64,000 bases of DNA from Pedobacter sp. D749. GTDB taxonomy: Bacteria > Bacteroidota > Bacteroidia > Sphingobacteriales > Sphingobacteriaceae. Shown here piece after piece: positions 15,812-23,560 of the stretch. The notes below the pieces were generated by a model. It saw nothing but the letters and a program-made list of their open reading frames with translations. It ran no database searches and was not told the origin of the DNA. Numbering within the stretch: position 1 is the first letter of the stretch; every line of letters begins with the position of its first letter. Position numbers and translations under genes: made by a program. The stretch is taken from NCBI RefSeq assembly GCF_019317285.1, contig NZ_CP079218.1, positions 806,001 to 870,000 on the forward strand. The letters are read 5' to 3'.

Positions 15812-17851
15812 ATGAATTTCCTTTATCCGGGCTTTCTTTTTGCACTATTATCGGTTGCCATCCCGGTTATCATTCATTTATTCAATTTCAGGAAATTTAA
15901 AAAAGTCTATTTCTCTAACGTTCAGCTTTTAAAAGAAGTAGAGCAACAAAATTCATCGAAAGAAAAGCTTAAAAACCTGCTCATTCTCTTATCGCGGATT
16001 TTGGCGATCATCTTTTTGGTGCTGGCATTTGCTCAACCATACATTCCGGCGCACAATCAAAAAAAGACTTCTTTAAAGAATATTGTAAGTATTTATATTG
16101 ATAATTCTTACAGCATGGAAGCCGTTAATAAAGATGGCAATCTGCTCGACGAAGCCAAACGCAGGGCAAAAGAACAGATTAAAGGTTTCGGTATTAACGA
16201 TCGTTTTCAGCTTTTAACGAATGATTTCGAAGGGAAACACCAACGCTTGTTAAATGAGGAAGCATTTTTAAAGGCACTGGATGATGTAAAAATCTCGGCT
16301 GCCAACCGCAATCTCCAGCAGATCTTAAACAGGCAGAGCAATGTTTTAACCGGAGGCGAAAATAAATACAGCTTTCTAATTTCTGATTTTCAGAAAAATA
16401 TTTCATCCATAAAAAAACTCGAAACCAAAGCCGATATTCAGTATTCATTTTTGAAATTGAATGCCAATACCTTACCCAATGTTGCAGTAGATAGCGTTTG
16501 GACACTTTCTCCAAACCACCAGCCTGGCGCGAATGAGCGTTTGGTGATACAGCTAAAAAATTATTCAGAAGAAGAAGCAAAAAATATCCCGCTAAAATTA
16601 AGCATCAACAACCAGCAAAAGGGATTGGGTGCCGTAACCATTCCTGCAGGTAAAACTATTAAGGATACCCTAGATTTCTCAGGACTTAATGCAGGTTGGC
16701 AAAAAGGGATTGTGAGCATCAAAGATTTTCCGGTAACTTTTGATGATACACTATCTTTCAGTTTTAAAGTAGATCAAAGTTTTCCGGTTTTAAGCATCAA
16801 TGGATCTGATGCTGGGAATTATATTAAAGCATTATTCGCAGCCGATGCTTATTATAAACTTACCGAAAACACCGAGAGTAATATAAGCTATAGCAATTTT
16901 GCCAATTATGGTTTGATTGTATTGAATGGATTGAAAAACCCTTCAACCGGTTTGGCGCAACAACTTAAAAATTATCTCAATGCGGGTGGCACAGTAGTGC
17001 TTTTTCCTAATCTCGATGCCGATATCCAGGGATACAACTCATTTTTAAGTGCATTATCGCTTCCAACAATCCAGTCGCTCAATACCACAGCTACAAAAGT
17101 TGATCATATTGATCTGCAAAATCCAATTTTTAAAACTGTTTTCGAAGAAATTCCCAAAAATCTGGATCTTCCCTCAGTTTCCCGTTATTATTCTTTTATA
17201 GAGAAAAATACATCCAATAAAGAAGATATTATGTTGCTGCCGGGCAGAAAACCATTTTTCTCTAAATATATTGTAGGTAACGGACAGGTCTATCTATCAG
17301 CTTCCGGATTAAATACCAGCGATGGAAATTTATCAAAGCACCCTGTTTTTGTGCCGTTAATTTATCGCTTGGCCCTAAGTGGTGGAAATGAATTGCCCCT
17401 ATATTATAATATTGGCAATGATAATACACTGGCCAGTAAAAAAATCAGTTTGGGTAAAAACCAGAACTTAAAAATTACAGCCGAGCATTTTGAAGCGATC
17501 CCTGAAATCCGTCAGGCAAATGGGAAAACATTGATTTACATTGCCGATCAGATTAAAAATGCGGGCTTTTATAATCTGAAACTTACAGATTCGTTGCTTG
17601 CTGTTTATAGTTTTAACAATGGCCGAACCGAATCTGATATGCACTATCTAAGCAAAACAGAACTTGAGCAATTAGCTGGTAAAAGTAATCTGAAAATATT
17701 CGATACCGATAAAGATGCCGTTAAATTAATTGCCGGCGACAATAAAATCGGGCAGACTTTATGGAAACTTTGTCTAATTTTGTCGCTGATTTTTATTGCA
17801 GCAGAAATTTTACTTATCCGATTTTTTAACAACACAAAAAAAACAATATGA
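15812..17851 (+). CDS. BatA-domain membrane protein
   Basis: 679 residues. Residues 1-80 are the BatA (aerotolerance regulator N-terminal) module: a first membrane helix with PGFLFALLSVAIPVIIHLF, then FRKFKKVYFSNVQLL, then a second helix ending LVLAFAQPYIP. A von Willebrand A-like domain follows, with IYIDNSYSME (near 92-101) in place of a standard DxSxS metal site. A middle region has a glutamine-amidotransferase-like strand pattern, and a last membrane helix lies near 645-670. Such proteins occur across Bacteroidota and are thought to be envelope-associated, but their task is unknown. Its stop overlaps the next start by four bases, linking it with a pyrimidine-family pseudoenzyme. Confidence 0.85.
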   Translation: MNFLYPGFLFALLSVAIPVIIHLFNFRKFKKVYFSNVQLLKEVEQQNSSKEKLKNLLILLSRILAIIFLVLAFAQPYIPAHNQKKTSLKNIVSIYIDNSYSMEAVNKDGNLLDEAKRRAKEQIKGFGINDRFQLLTNDFEGKHQRLLNEEAFLKALDDVKISAANRNLQQILNRQSNVLTGGENKYSFLISDFQKNISSIKKLETKADIQYSFLKLNANTLPNVAVDSVWTLSPNHQPGANERLVIQLKNYSEEEAKNIPLKLSINNQQKGLGAVTIPAGKTIKDTLDFSGLNAGWQKGIVSIKDFPVTFDDTLSFSFKVDQSFPVLSINGSDAGNYIKALFAADAYYKLTENTESNISYSNFANYGLIVLNGLKNPSTGLAQQLKNYLNAGGTVVLFPNLDADIQGYNSFLSALSLPTIQSLNTTATKVDHIDLQNPIFKTVFEEIPKNLDLPSVSRYYSFIEKNTSNKEDIMLLPGRKPFFSKYIVGNGQVYLSASGLNTSDGNLSKHPVFVPLIYRLALSGGNELPLYYNIGNDNTLASKKISLGKNQNLKITAEHFEAIPEIRQANGKTLIYIADQIKNAGFYNLKLTDSLLAVYSFNNGRTESDMHYLSKTELEQLAGKSNLKIFDTDKDAVKLIAGDNKIGQTLWKLCLILSLIFIAAEILLIRFFNNTKKTI

Positions 17852-19104
17852 ATCTCCTGGTTAAAAATGTAACCATTGCCGATCCGCAAAGTAAATTTAA
17901 CAATCAACAATGCGATGTCAGGGTAGAAAATGGTAAAATTAAAAACATAGGTAAATTAACTGCCGATAAAAATGAAACCGTTTTCGATGCCCAGGGTGCT
18001 TTTTTAACACCAGGGTTTTTCGATTTAAACTGTGTAGCAGGCGATCCGGGTTTCGAAACGAAGGAAGATATTCAAACGCTAACGGCTACCGCAAAAGCAG
18101 GTGGTTTTACCGGATTGGCCTTATTGCCACAAACCAGCCCGGTTGTACAGTCAAAATCTCAGGTAGAATATATTATTAACAAGGCCAAAAACAATTTGGT
18201 TGATGTTTTGCCTGTTGGCGCCATTAGTCAAAATCGCGAAGCAAAAGAACTTGCTGAATTATTCGATATGCAACAAGCAGGCGCTGTAGCTTTCTCTGAT
18301 GGAGATAAAGCTTTGCAGGATGATGGTTTTATGAGCCGCGCCTTGCAGTATGCAAAAGGTTTCGATGCGCTGTTAATGGTTTATCCTGAAAATAAATCGA
18401 TCGCAGGTAAATCGCAGATTAATGAAAGTAAAAATTCTGTGTTGTTGGGGATGAAAGGCTTACCCGCACTGGCCGAAGAAATGCATATCGCACGCGATAT
18501 CTTCCTGGCTTCTTACAACGAAACCAAAATCCACATCAGCAATATTTCGACTGCAGGAGCTGTGGCTTTGATCCGTAGGGCAAAGAAAGATGGTGTTCAG
18601 GTCTCATGCGATGTAACGGCACATCACCTGGTATTTACAGAAGAACTTTTAAGCGATTTTGATAGTAATTATAAGGTTAAGCCACCATTGCGTGGAAAAG
18701 CTGATGTAAAAGCATTAATTGCCGGTTTAAAAGACGGAACCATAGATGCCATTACTTCTCAGCACAGGCCAGAGGAAATCGAATTTAAAAATGTAGAGTT
18801 CGAAATTGCCCACTACGGCATTATTGCTTTACAAACCGTATTGCCTCTGTTATTAAAAGCCGGACTGGATGTCGCTCTAATTGCAGAGAAATTGGCCATT
18901 AATCCGCGTAAATTATTAAATTTAGCTGTTCCGGTAATAGAAGAAGGATCAGAAGCCAACTTTACAGTTTTTAATATAGCCGAAAAATGGTTGTATAATT
19001 CCGCCAGCAACCACTCAAAATCGGCAAATAGTCCGTTATTGGGGACCGAGCTTATCGGAAAGGTAACTTTGGTTTATAATAATAATCAGTACTGGGAGAA
19101 TTAA
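17848..19104 (+). CDS. Dihydroorotase homologue lacking the metal-binding His pair (probable pseudoenzyme)
   Basis: 418 residues in the amidohydrolase family, closest in style to PyrC/PyrX. The opening NLLVKNVTIADP and TPGFFDLNCVAGDPGFETKEDI (near residues 52-73) align with the dihydroorotase metal motif DxHxHxREPGFE. Here both histidines are missing: D58-L-N60-C-V62. The later metal and catalytic region, usually ATDHAPH, reads ITSQHRPEE. CDVTAHHL is retained. The enzyme therefore cannot hold the usual Zn pair. Non-catalytic dihydroorotase homologues are known as partners of aspartate carbamoyltransferase, a possible role here. Translation is coupled to the BatA-like gene by an ATGA overlap. 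An active PyrC must lie elsewhere if pyrimidines are made. Confidence 0.87.
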   Translation: MNLLVKNVTIADPQSKFNNQQCDVRVENGKIKNIGKLTADKNETVFDAQGAFLTPGFFDLNCVAGDPGFETKEDIQTLTATAKAGGFTGLALLPQTSPVVQSKSQVEYIINKAKNNLVDVLPVGAISQNREAKELAELFDMQQAGAVAFSDGDKALQDDGFMSRALQYAKGFDALLMVYPENKSIAGKSQINESKNSVLLGMKGLPALAEEMHIARDIFLASYNETKIHISNISTAGAVALIRRAKKDGVQVSCDVTAHHLVFTEELLSDFDSNYKVKPPLRGKADVKALIAGLKDGTIDAITSQHRPEEIEFKNVEFEIAHYGIIALQTVLPLLLKAGLDVALIAEKLAINPRKLLNLAVPVIEEGSEANFTVFNIAEKWLYNSASNHSKSANSPLLGTELIGKVTLVYNNNQYWEN

Positions 19105-19140
19105 GGTTGAAGGTTAGAAGGTTGAGGGCATAAGGTTCTT
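19103..19140. repeat. Short degenerate tandem word block
   Basis: Several AAGGTTGA/AAGGTTAGA-like words follow one another just after the pseudo-dihydroorotase stop. Similar low-complexity filler appears at 21,636-21,700, 25,048-25,150 and 28,830-28,870. It looks like dispersed intergenic filler with no gene. Confidence 0.4.
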
Positions 19141-19282
19141 AACCATGTCTCAAAAGATAGTAGTTCAAAAAAAATATTGATAAATTAACAGGTTATAAGA
19201 ACTAAAAGACAAAAGCAAAAATTACAATTTTGTTGTTCAGGTCATACAATCTTATTATCCTAAAATTCTAAAAATCTTAATC

Positions 19283-19951
19283 ATGGATAACAGAGTAAAA
19301 AAAGCACTAAGTGCAGCCATTAATAAGTATGCTGAGGTTTCAGCTACCAATGTAGAAGGTTTTGAAACGGAATTACTGGCTGCTTTTGAGCTGGATGTTA
19401 ACTTTTTAGATAAAGCTACGGCTTTCGATGTGGTTTTCGATTCTCACCCTAAATTTGAAGAATTACGCGAAGTATTTTTTGATTTATTGATGGTGAATTT
19501 CTTCAGCAGTGATGTACAGAAACTGGAAGACGATTACTTAGAAAGTGAAGAATGGGCAAACATTGAAGAGGAAACCATTGATAGAGGAACTGAACTGTTA
19601 AACTTGTTGCTTTATATTAAAGAATGTAAAGATGAAGACCTGGATCCTGAATTGGGCGATTTCTTAAAAGAATTTTTGTTGGTAGAGGACGATGAGTTTC
19701 AGGATGAATTTGAAATTTATGAAGAACTGATCAGCAACCAGCAACTGGCAGAAAGTAGTGTAGAGGAGATCTGTAAAACAGCCACTAATTTAAATATCAG
19801 CGAGGAAATGCAGGAATTATTTGTGCCATTTATGGCTTTTTTCCTTGATGTTGAAGGAAGTGCAGAAACCACGAAAGAAATAATTCAATTTAGCAGTAAC
19901 AAATCGTTTGATTCTGCTACTTATATATTAATTACAACAATTAATAATTAA
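19283..19951 (+). CDS. Acidic protein of unknown function
   Basis: 222 residues, predicted all-helical and very rich in Asp and Glu (for example in the segments DDYLESEEWANIEEE and VEDDEFQDEFEIYEE). I do not recognise the family. No signal peptide or membrane segment is seen, so it should be cytoplasmic. The gene is followed after 11 bases by a DUF4199 membrane protein and probably shares a transcript with it. Acidic, helix-rich proteins of this kind can act as chaperones, decoys or subunit stabilisers, but nothing here points to one of these. The frame is long, starts with ATG and has normal neighbour spacing, so it is very likely a real gene. Confidence 0.75.
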   Translation: MDNRVKKALSAAINKYAEVSATNVEGFETELLAAFELDVNFLDKATAFDVVFDSHPKFEELREVFFDLLMVNFFSSDVQKLEDDYLESEEWANIEEETIDRGTELLNLLLYIKECKDEDLDPELGDFLKEFLLVEDDEFQDEFEIYEELISNQQLAESSVEEICKTATNLNISEEMQELFVPFMAFFLDVEGSAETTKEIIQFSSNKSFDSATYILITTINN

Positions 19952-19962
19952 ATTAATTTATC

Positions 19963-20568
19963 ATGGAACAACAATTACTCCAAGAAGAAAAAACACCAAA
20001 GGTTTATGAAGAAATTATTAAGCATGGTCTGATTTTAGGTATCGCGATGTTTATCTTAGGAATTGCTTTGCTTTTTCTAATTCAGGGCGCAGATTCATTT
20101 ATGACGATGGTTATTGTTTATCCATTAATACTGCTGGTCGTTTTCCCAATTGTGGTTTCGGTTTTCTTATGCCGTAATCTCCGTAAAAGTATTGGAGGTT
20201 ATTGGACCTTTAAACAGGCTTTAAAATCAATCTTTATTGTGTTTTTTGTAGGATGGCTAGTCTCATTTGGCTTAAATTTAGTTTATACCAAGGTAATAGA
20301 CACCACATCAACTGAAAAAATGCAGAATCACATTAAAGAAAAAACACTTGCATTTATGAAAAATCAAAATGTGGATGATGATAAACTGAACGAAGAAAGT
20401 GCAAAAATGGATGAACAGTTTGCCAAGCAGAACGAATTTACGGCTAAATCTGTATTTAAAAACATTACTATCGGGATTTCGATCATTTTTGTATTTGCTT
20501 TAATTTTTGCTGCAATCTTTAAAAGAGAAAGACCGATTAGATTGGAAGATTTTCCAACTCAGGCTTAA
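19963..20568 (+). CDS. DUF4199 family membrane protein
   Basis: 201 residues with four predicted membrane helices at about 22-42, 47-70, 85-108 and 165-187. A long soluble stretch rich in Lys, Glu and Asp lies between the third and fourth. The order, the GGYWTFKQALKSIFIVFFVGW motif and the size fit DUF4199, a Bacteroidota membrane family without known function. It is often found beside a family 2 glycosyltransferase, as here (next gene at 20,685). The terminator after it separates the two transcripts. Confidence 0.8.
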   Translation: MEQQLLQEEKTPKVYEEIIKHGLILGIAMFILGIALLFLIQGADSFMTMVIVYPLILLVVFPIVVSVFLCRNLRKSIGGYWTFKQALKSIFIVFFVGWLVSFGLNLVYTKVIDTTSTEKMQNHIKEKTLAFMKNQNVDDDKLNEESAKMDEQFAKQNEFTAKSVFKNITIGISIIFVFALIFAAIFKRERPIRLEDFPTQA

Positions 20569-20587
20569 TTTCTTTTATAAAATTTTG

Positions 20588-20634
20588 AACGTGCAGGTTT
20601 TATCATTTAATTTGATGAAATTTGCACGTTTTAA
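20588..20634 (+). terminator. Terminator after the DUF4199 gene
   Basis: Arms AACGTGCA (20588-20595) and TGCACGTT (20623-20630) are perfectly complementary, and the inner bases TTTTATCA/TGATGAAA extend the stem. T-rich sequence follows. Confidence 0.75.
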
Positions 20635-20640
20635 TTTAAC

Positions 20641-20673
20641 AAACCTCGCAGGTTTCTAAAACCTGCGAGGTTT
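20641..20673. repeat. Perfect 15-bp inverted repeat before the glycosyltransferase
   Basis: Arms AAACCTCGCAGGTTT and AAACCTGCGAGGTTT with a three-base loop end 11 bases before the next ATG. Each arm itself contains AACCT/AGGTT words. This AACCTGCGAGGTT palindrome resembles dispersed Bacteroidota repeats, and as RNA it could also terminate or hide the ribosome site of the next gene. Confidence 0.65.
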
Positions 20674-20684
20674 ATGCTTAAAAA

Positions 20685-21635
20685 ATGGATATATCAGTTG
20701 TAGTACCCTTATTTAATGAAGATGAATCTTTGCCGGAATTAACGGCCTGGATTGATAAAGTGATGATTGATAATAATTTCAGCTATGAGGTTATTTTGGT
20801 TGATGATGGTAGTACCGATAGATCCTGGGAGGTAATTGAAGAATTAAGATCTCAAAATCCTGCCATAAAAGGCATTAAGTTTAGAAGAAATTACGGTAAA
20901 TCTGCAGCATTGAACGTTGGATTCGAAGCCACGCAAGGCAATGTTGTAATTACAATGGATGCCGATTTACAGGATAGTCCGGATGAAATCCCTGAATTAT
21001 ACCGTCGCATAAAAGAAGAAAAGCTTGATATCATTTCAGGCTGGAAGAAAAAACGTTACGATCCGATTACCAAAACAATCCCGACCAAACTCTTCAACGC
21101 AGCTACCCGCAAAATGAGCGGTATAGAACTGAATGATTTTAACTGTGGCTTAAAAGCTTACCGGAGCGATGTAATCAAAACCATTGAAGTTTACGGCGAG
21201 ATGCACCGGTATATTCCGGTAATTGCTAAATGGGCCGGATTTAGTAAAATAGCCGAGCAGGTGGTAGAACACCGTGCACGTAAATATGGTACAACAAAAT
21301 TTGGTTTCAGCAGGTTTATCAACGGCTTTTTAGATTTACTTTCTATTTTCTTTGTGGGTAAATTCGGCAAACGTCCAATGCACTTTTTTGGTTCGCTGGG
21401 CGTATTGAGTTTCTTTATCGGTATCATTATGGCTTTATACATTTTATTCGAAAAGAAATATTTGATATGGCAGGGCCTGGCTTATCGTGATGTAACCGAT
21501 CAGCCTTTGTTTTACTTATCGCTGGTTGCCATTGTGGTCGGTTCGCAGATGTTCCTGGCAGGCTTTATTGCAGAGTTATTATCGCGTAACGCACCAGAAA
21601 GAAACCAATACCTAATAGAAAAAGAACTTAAGTAA
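20685..21635 (+). CDS. Family 2 glycosyltransferase with C-terminal membrane helices (GtrB/ArnC-like)
   Basis: 316 residues. The GT-A domain (1 to about 225) has VVPLFNEDESLPEL, the nucleotide-sugar acid motifs VDDGSTDRSW and MDADLQDSPDEI, and GRNYGKSAALN-like FRRNYGKSAALN. Two membrane helices follow at about 232-255 and 270-300. This is the layout of enzymes that load a sugar onto a polyprenyl phosphate on the inner face of the cytoplasmic membrane. A second glycosyltransferase gene follows after about 70 bp of repeat-like filler. The sugar and lipid acceptor cannot be read from the sequence. Confidence 0.9.
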   Translation: MDISVVVPLFNEDESLPELTAWIDKVMIDNNFSYEVILVDDGSTDRSWEVIEELRSQNPAIKGIKFRRNYGKSAALNVGFEATQGNVVITMDADLQDSPDEIPELYRRIKEEKLDIISGWKKKRYDPITKTIPTKLFNAATRKMSGIELNDFNCGLKAYRSDVIKTIEVYGEMHRYIPVIAKWAGFSKIAEQVVEHRARKYGTTKFGFSRFINGFLDLLSIFFVGKFGKRPMHFFGSLGVLSFFIGIIMALYILFEKKYLIWQGLAYRDVTDQPLFYLSLVAIVVGSQMFLAGFIAELLSRNAPERNQYLIEKELK

Positions 21636-21704
21636 ATGTAAAATGTAAGATGTAAAATGGAATTGCCATCATACATCTTACATCTTCCCTTTTCCATTTT
21701 AAAC

Positions 21705-22673
21705 ATGTTTTTCTCCATCATAATCCCCCTTTACAATCGTCCACAGGAAATTGACGAATTGTTAAACACCTTAACCAAACAGACTTATTTACAGTTTGAA
21801 GTGTTGGTTATTGAAGATGGTTCGAAAAACGATGCAAAGGCAATTGTGGCTTCTTATGCAGATAAACTGGATATTAAATATTACTTTAAAGAAAATGCCG
21901 GACAGGGCTTTGCCCGTAATTTCGGCTTCGAAAGGGCTACAGGCGATTACTTTGTGATTTTCGATTCAGATTGTTTAATCCCTGCAAATTATCTTGAAAC
22001 GGTTAAAAACTATTTGTACGAGCATCATTTAGATGCCTATGGAGGTCCGGATGCGGCACACGATAGTTTCACACCTGTGCAAAAAGCAATCAGTTATGCT
22101 ATGACCTCGCCTTTCACCACTGGTGGAATCCGCGGCAACAAACAACATGTTGGGCAATTTCATCCACGCAGCTTTAACATGGGCGTTTCACGTCAGGCCT
22201 GGGAGAAAGTTGGGGGCTTTATCCTTACCCGATTGGGTGAAGATATTGAGTATAGCATCCGTATTCATGAAAATGGTTTTAAAATTGGGTTGATCCCAGA
22301 TGCAAAGGTTTACCATAAAAGAAGAACAAGTTTCGGGCAATTTTACAAACAACTGCATTTCTTTGGCAGGGCCAGAATTAATATTTATAAACACTTTCCA
22401 AAAGAGTTGAAACTGATTCATTTTTTTCCGGCAGTAGCAACCGTTGGTATGATAACAACATTGCTATTGAACATCTTTTATCCGCCTTTGGCGTATATTT
22501 TCGATTTTCTGGTAGTATTGTACTTTTTGTTAATATTTTTTCACTCCTGGTCAGTAAATAAATCTTTAAAAGTTGCATTTTTGAGCATTATATCTTCATT
22601 CATCCAATTAACCGCTTATGGTTTAGGATTTATACAGGATTTATTTAAACGTGTGGTATTCAAACAACAATGA
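21705..22673 (+). CDS. Family 2 glycosyltransferase
   Basis: 322 residues from the ATG at 21705, giving MFFSIIIPLYNRPQEI. A longer frame from 21657 would add 16 residues translated from repeat-like filler, so it is rejected. GT-A motifs are VIEDGSKNDAKAI, FDSDCLIP as the metal-binding acid motif, FNMGVSRQAWEKVGGF and the late LGEDIEYSIR. Two hydrophobic segments near the C-terminus (about 240-300) suggest membrane attachment. It overlaps the next membrane-protein gene by four bases, so the two are coupled. It may act on envelope polysaccharide or lipid. Confidence 0.9.
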   Translation: MFFSIIIPLYNRPQEIDELLNTLTKQTYLQFEVLVIEDGSKNDAKAIVASYADKLDIKYYFKENAGQGFARNFGFERATGDYFVIFDSDCLIPANYLETVKNYLYEHHLDAYGGPDAAHDSFTPVQKAISYAMTSPFTTGGIRGNKQHVGQFHPRSFNMGVSRQAWEKVGGFILTRLGEDIEYSIRIHENGFKIGLIPDAKVYHKRRTSFGQFYKQLHFFGRARINIYKHFPKELKLIHFFPAVATVGMITTLLLNIFYPPLAYIFDFLVVLYFLLIFFHSWSVNKSLKVAFLSIISSFIQLTAYGLGFIQDLFKRVVFKQQ

Positions 22674-23458
22674 TCAATTATTTAAAAGAAAGTACGTTTG
22701 CCGTTAACGATGTAATGCAAAAAGCATGGGGCATTACTAAGAAACATTATCTATCGATTGCTACATTATGTTTTTTAATGTTTATTACCGCTAGTGCATC
22801 AAGTTTGATGGCTTTTTTTATTAAGGATGTAAGCAAAGCTTTAAGCATTATCATGGTGATTATTTTCGTTTTGCTCTATTTTACCATTAATCTTTCACTG
22901 TTTAAGTATATTTTTCATTTAATGGATGATGAAGAAAACGATGTGAAAATTGTGGATACCCTCCCAACCAGGCAGCAGATCATCAGGTTTTTGGTTGCTA
23001 CGCTATATTTCGTAGGCTGCATTTTGGGTGTTTACCTGGTAGTGATCTTAGTTGCCTTTCCTTTTATTTATACTGGAATTAATGTGTCAATTGTTAAAAA
23101 TGTAGCCATTTCAGTAGGCATTATTGCCATTTTTATTACCTGGTTAAGAATTTCATTCTTTCCGTTTTTTATCATAGATAAAGGAGCAACGCCTTTCGAT
23201 TCGATTAAATTAAGTTTGGCTACTACTAAAGGGAATTTTACTAAGATTTTATTGTTATTGGTTGTTTTAGGAGGCGGATATCTTATTTATCTGTTGTTAA
23301 ACTACCTACAATGGCCGTTAATCGCTTTCATTGTAAATATTTTAAGTTCATTTATCATTGTTCCGCTTTCTAGTGTAGCTTTAACCGTTGCATATCGTAA
23401 AATTTCGAGCGAGTATAAAGGCGACGAACATCCGGATATTTTACATAATATCGTTTAA
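22670..23458 (+). CDS. Polytopic membrane protein, unknown function
   Basis: 262 residues with six predicted membrane helices (about 27-52, 57-80, 103-130, 140-160, 185-207 and 213-240). It begins on the last bases of the glycosyltransferase gene (ATGA overlap), so it is translated with it. Gly-rich and Leu-rich helices with small soluble loops, and no catalytic motif, are all that can be read. The style resembles the broad DUF975/glycerophosphoryl-diester-phosphodiesterase membrane-domain group, but I would not assign it. A function in envelope lipid or glycan handling is suggested only by its partner gene. Confidence 0.75.
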   Translation: MINYLKESTFAVNDVMQKAWGITKKHYLSIATLCFLMFITASASSLMAFFIKDVSKALSIIMVIIFVLLYFTINLSLFKYIFHLMDDEENDVKIVDTLPTRQQIIRFLVATLYFVGCILGVYLVVILVAFPFIYTGINVSIVKNVAISVGIIAIFITWLRISFFPFFIIDKGATPFDSIKLSLATTKGNFTKILLLLVVLGGGYLIYLLLNYLQWPLIAFIVNILSSFIIVPLSSVALTVAYRKISSEYKGDEHPDILHNIV

Positions 23459-23560
23459 CCCCCAGTCCCTGAAGGGGAGTTAAAAATCAGATTAAAATGA
23501 TGGAAAAAGAAAAGAACGGTAGAAAGGAAAAGTCCCCTTCAGGGGGTTGGGGACTTAAGG
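23455..23560. repeat. Inverted repeat pair running into the GH3 reading frame
   Basis: Two G+C-rich arms lie in opposite orientation: 23455-23483, with AACCCCCAGTCCCTGAAGG, and 23529-23558, with AAGTCCCC, TTCAGGGGG and GGGGACTT. Each arm is itself a partial palindrome. The second arm lies inside the reading frame of the next gene (residues 11-21), where it supplies part of the N-terminus. Confidence 0.7.

Noticed and set aside
21657-21704. N-terminal extension of the second glycosyltransferase (16 residues)
   Set aside because: The bases are low-complexity filler with repeated ATGTAA/ATCTTA words, and the conserved protein starts at the ATG at 21705.
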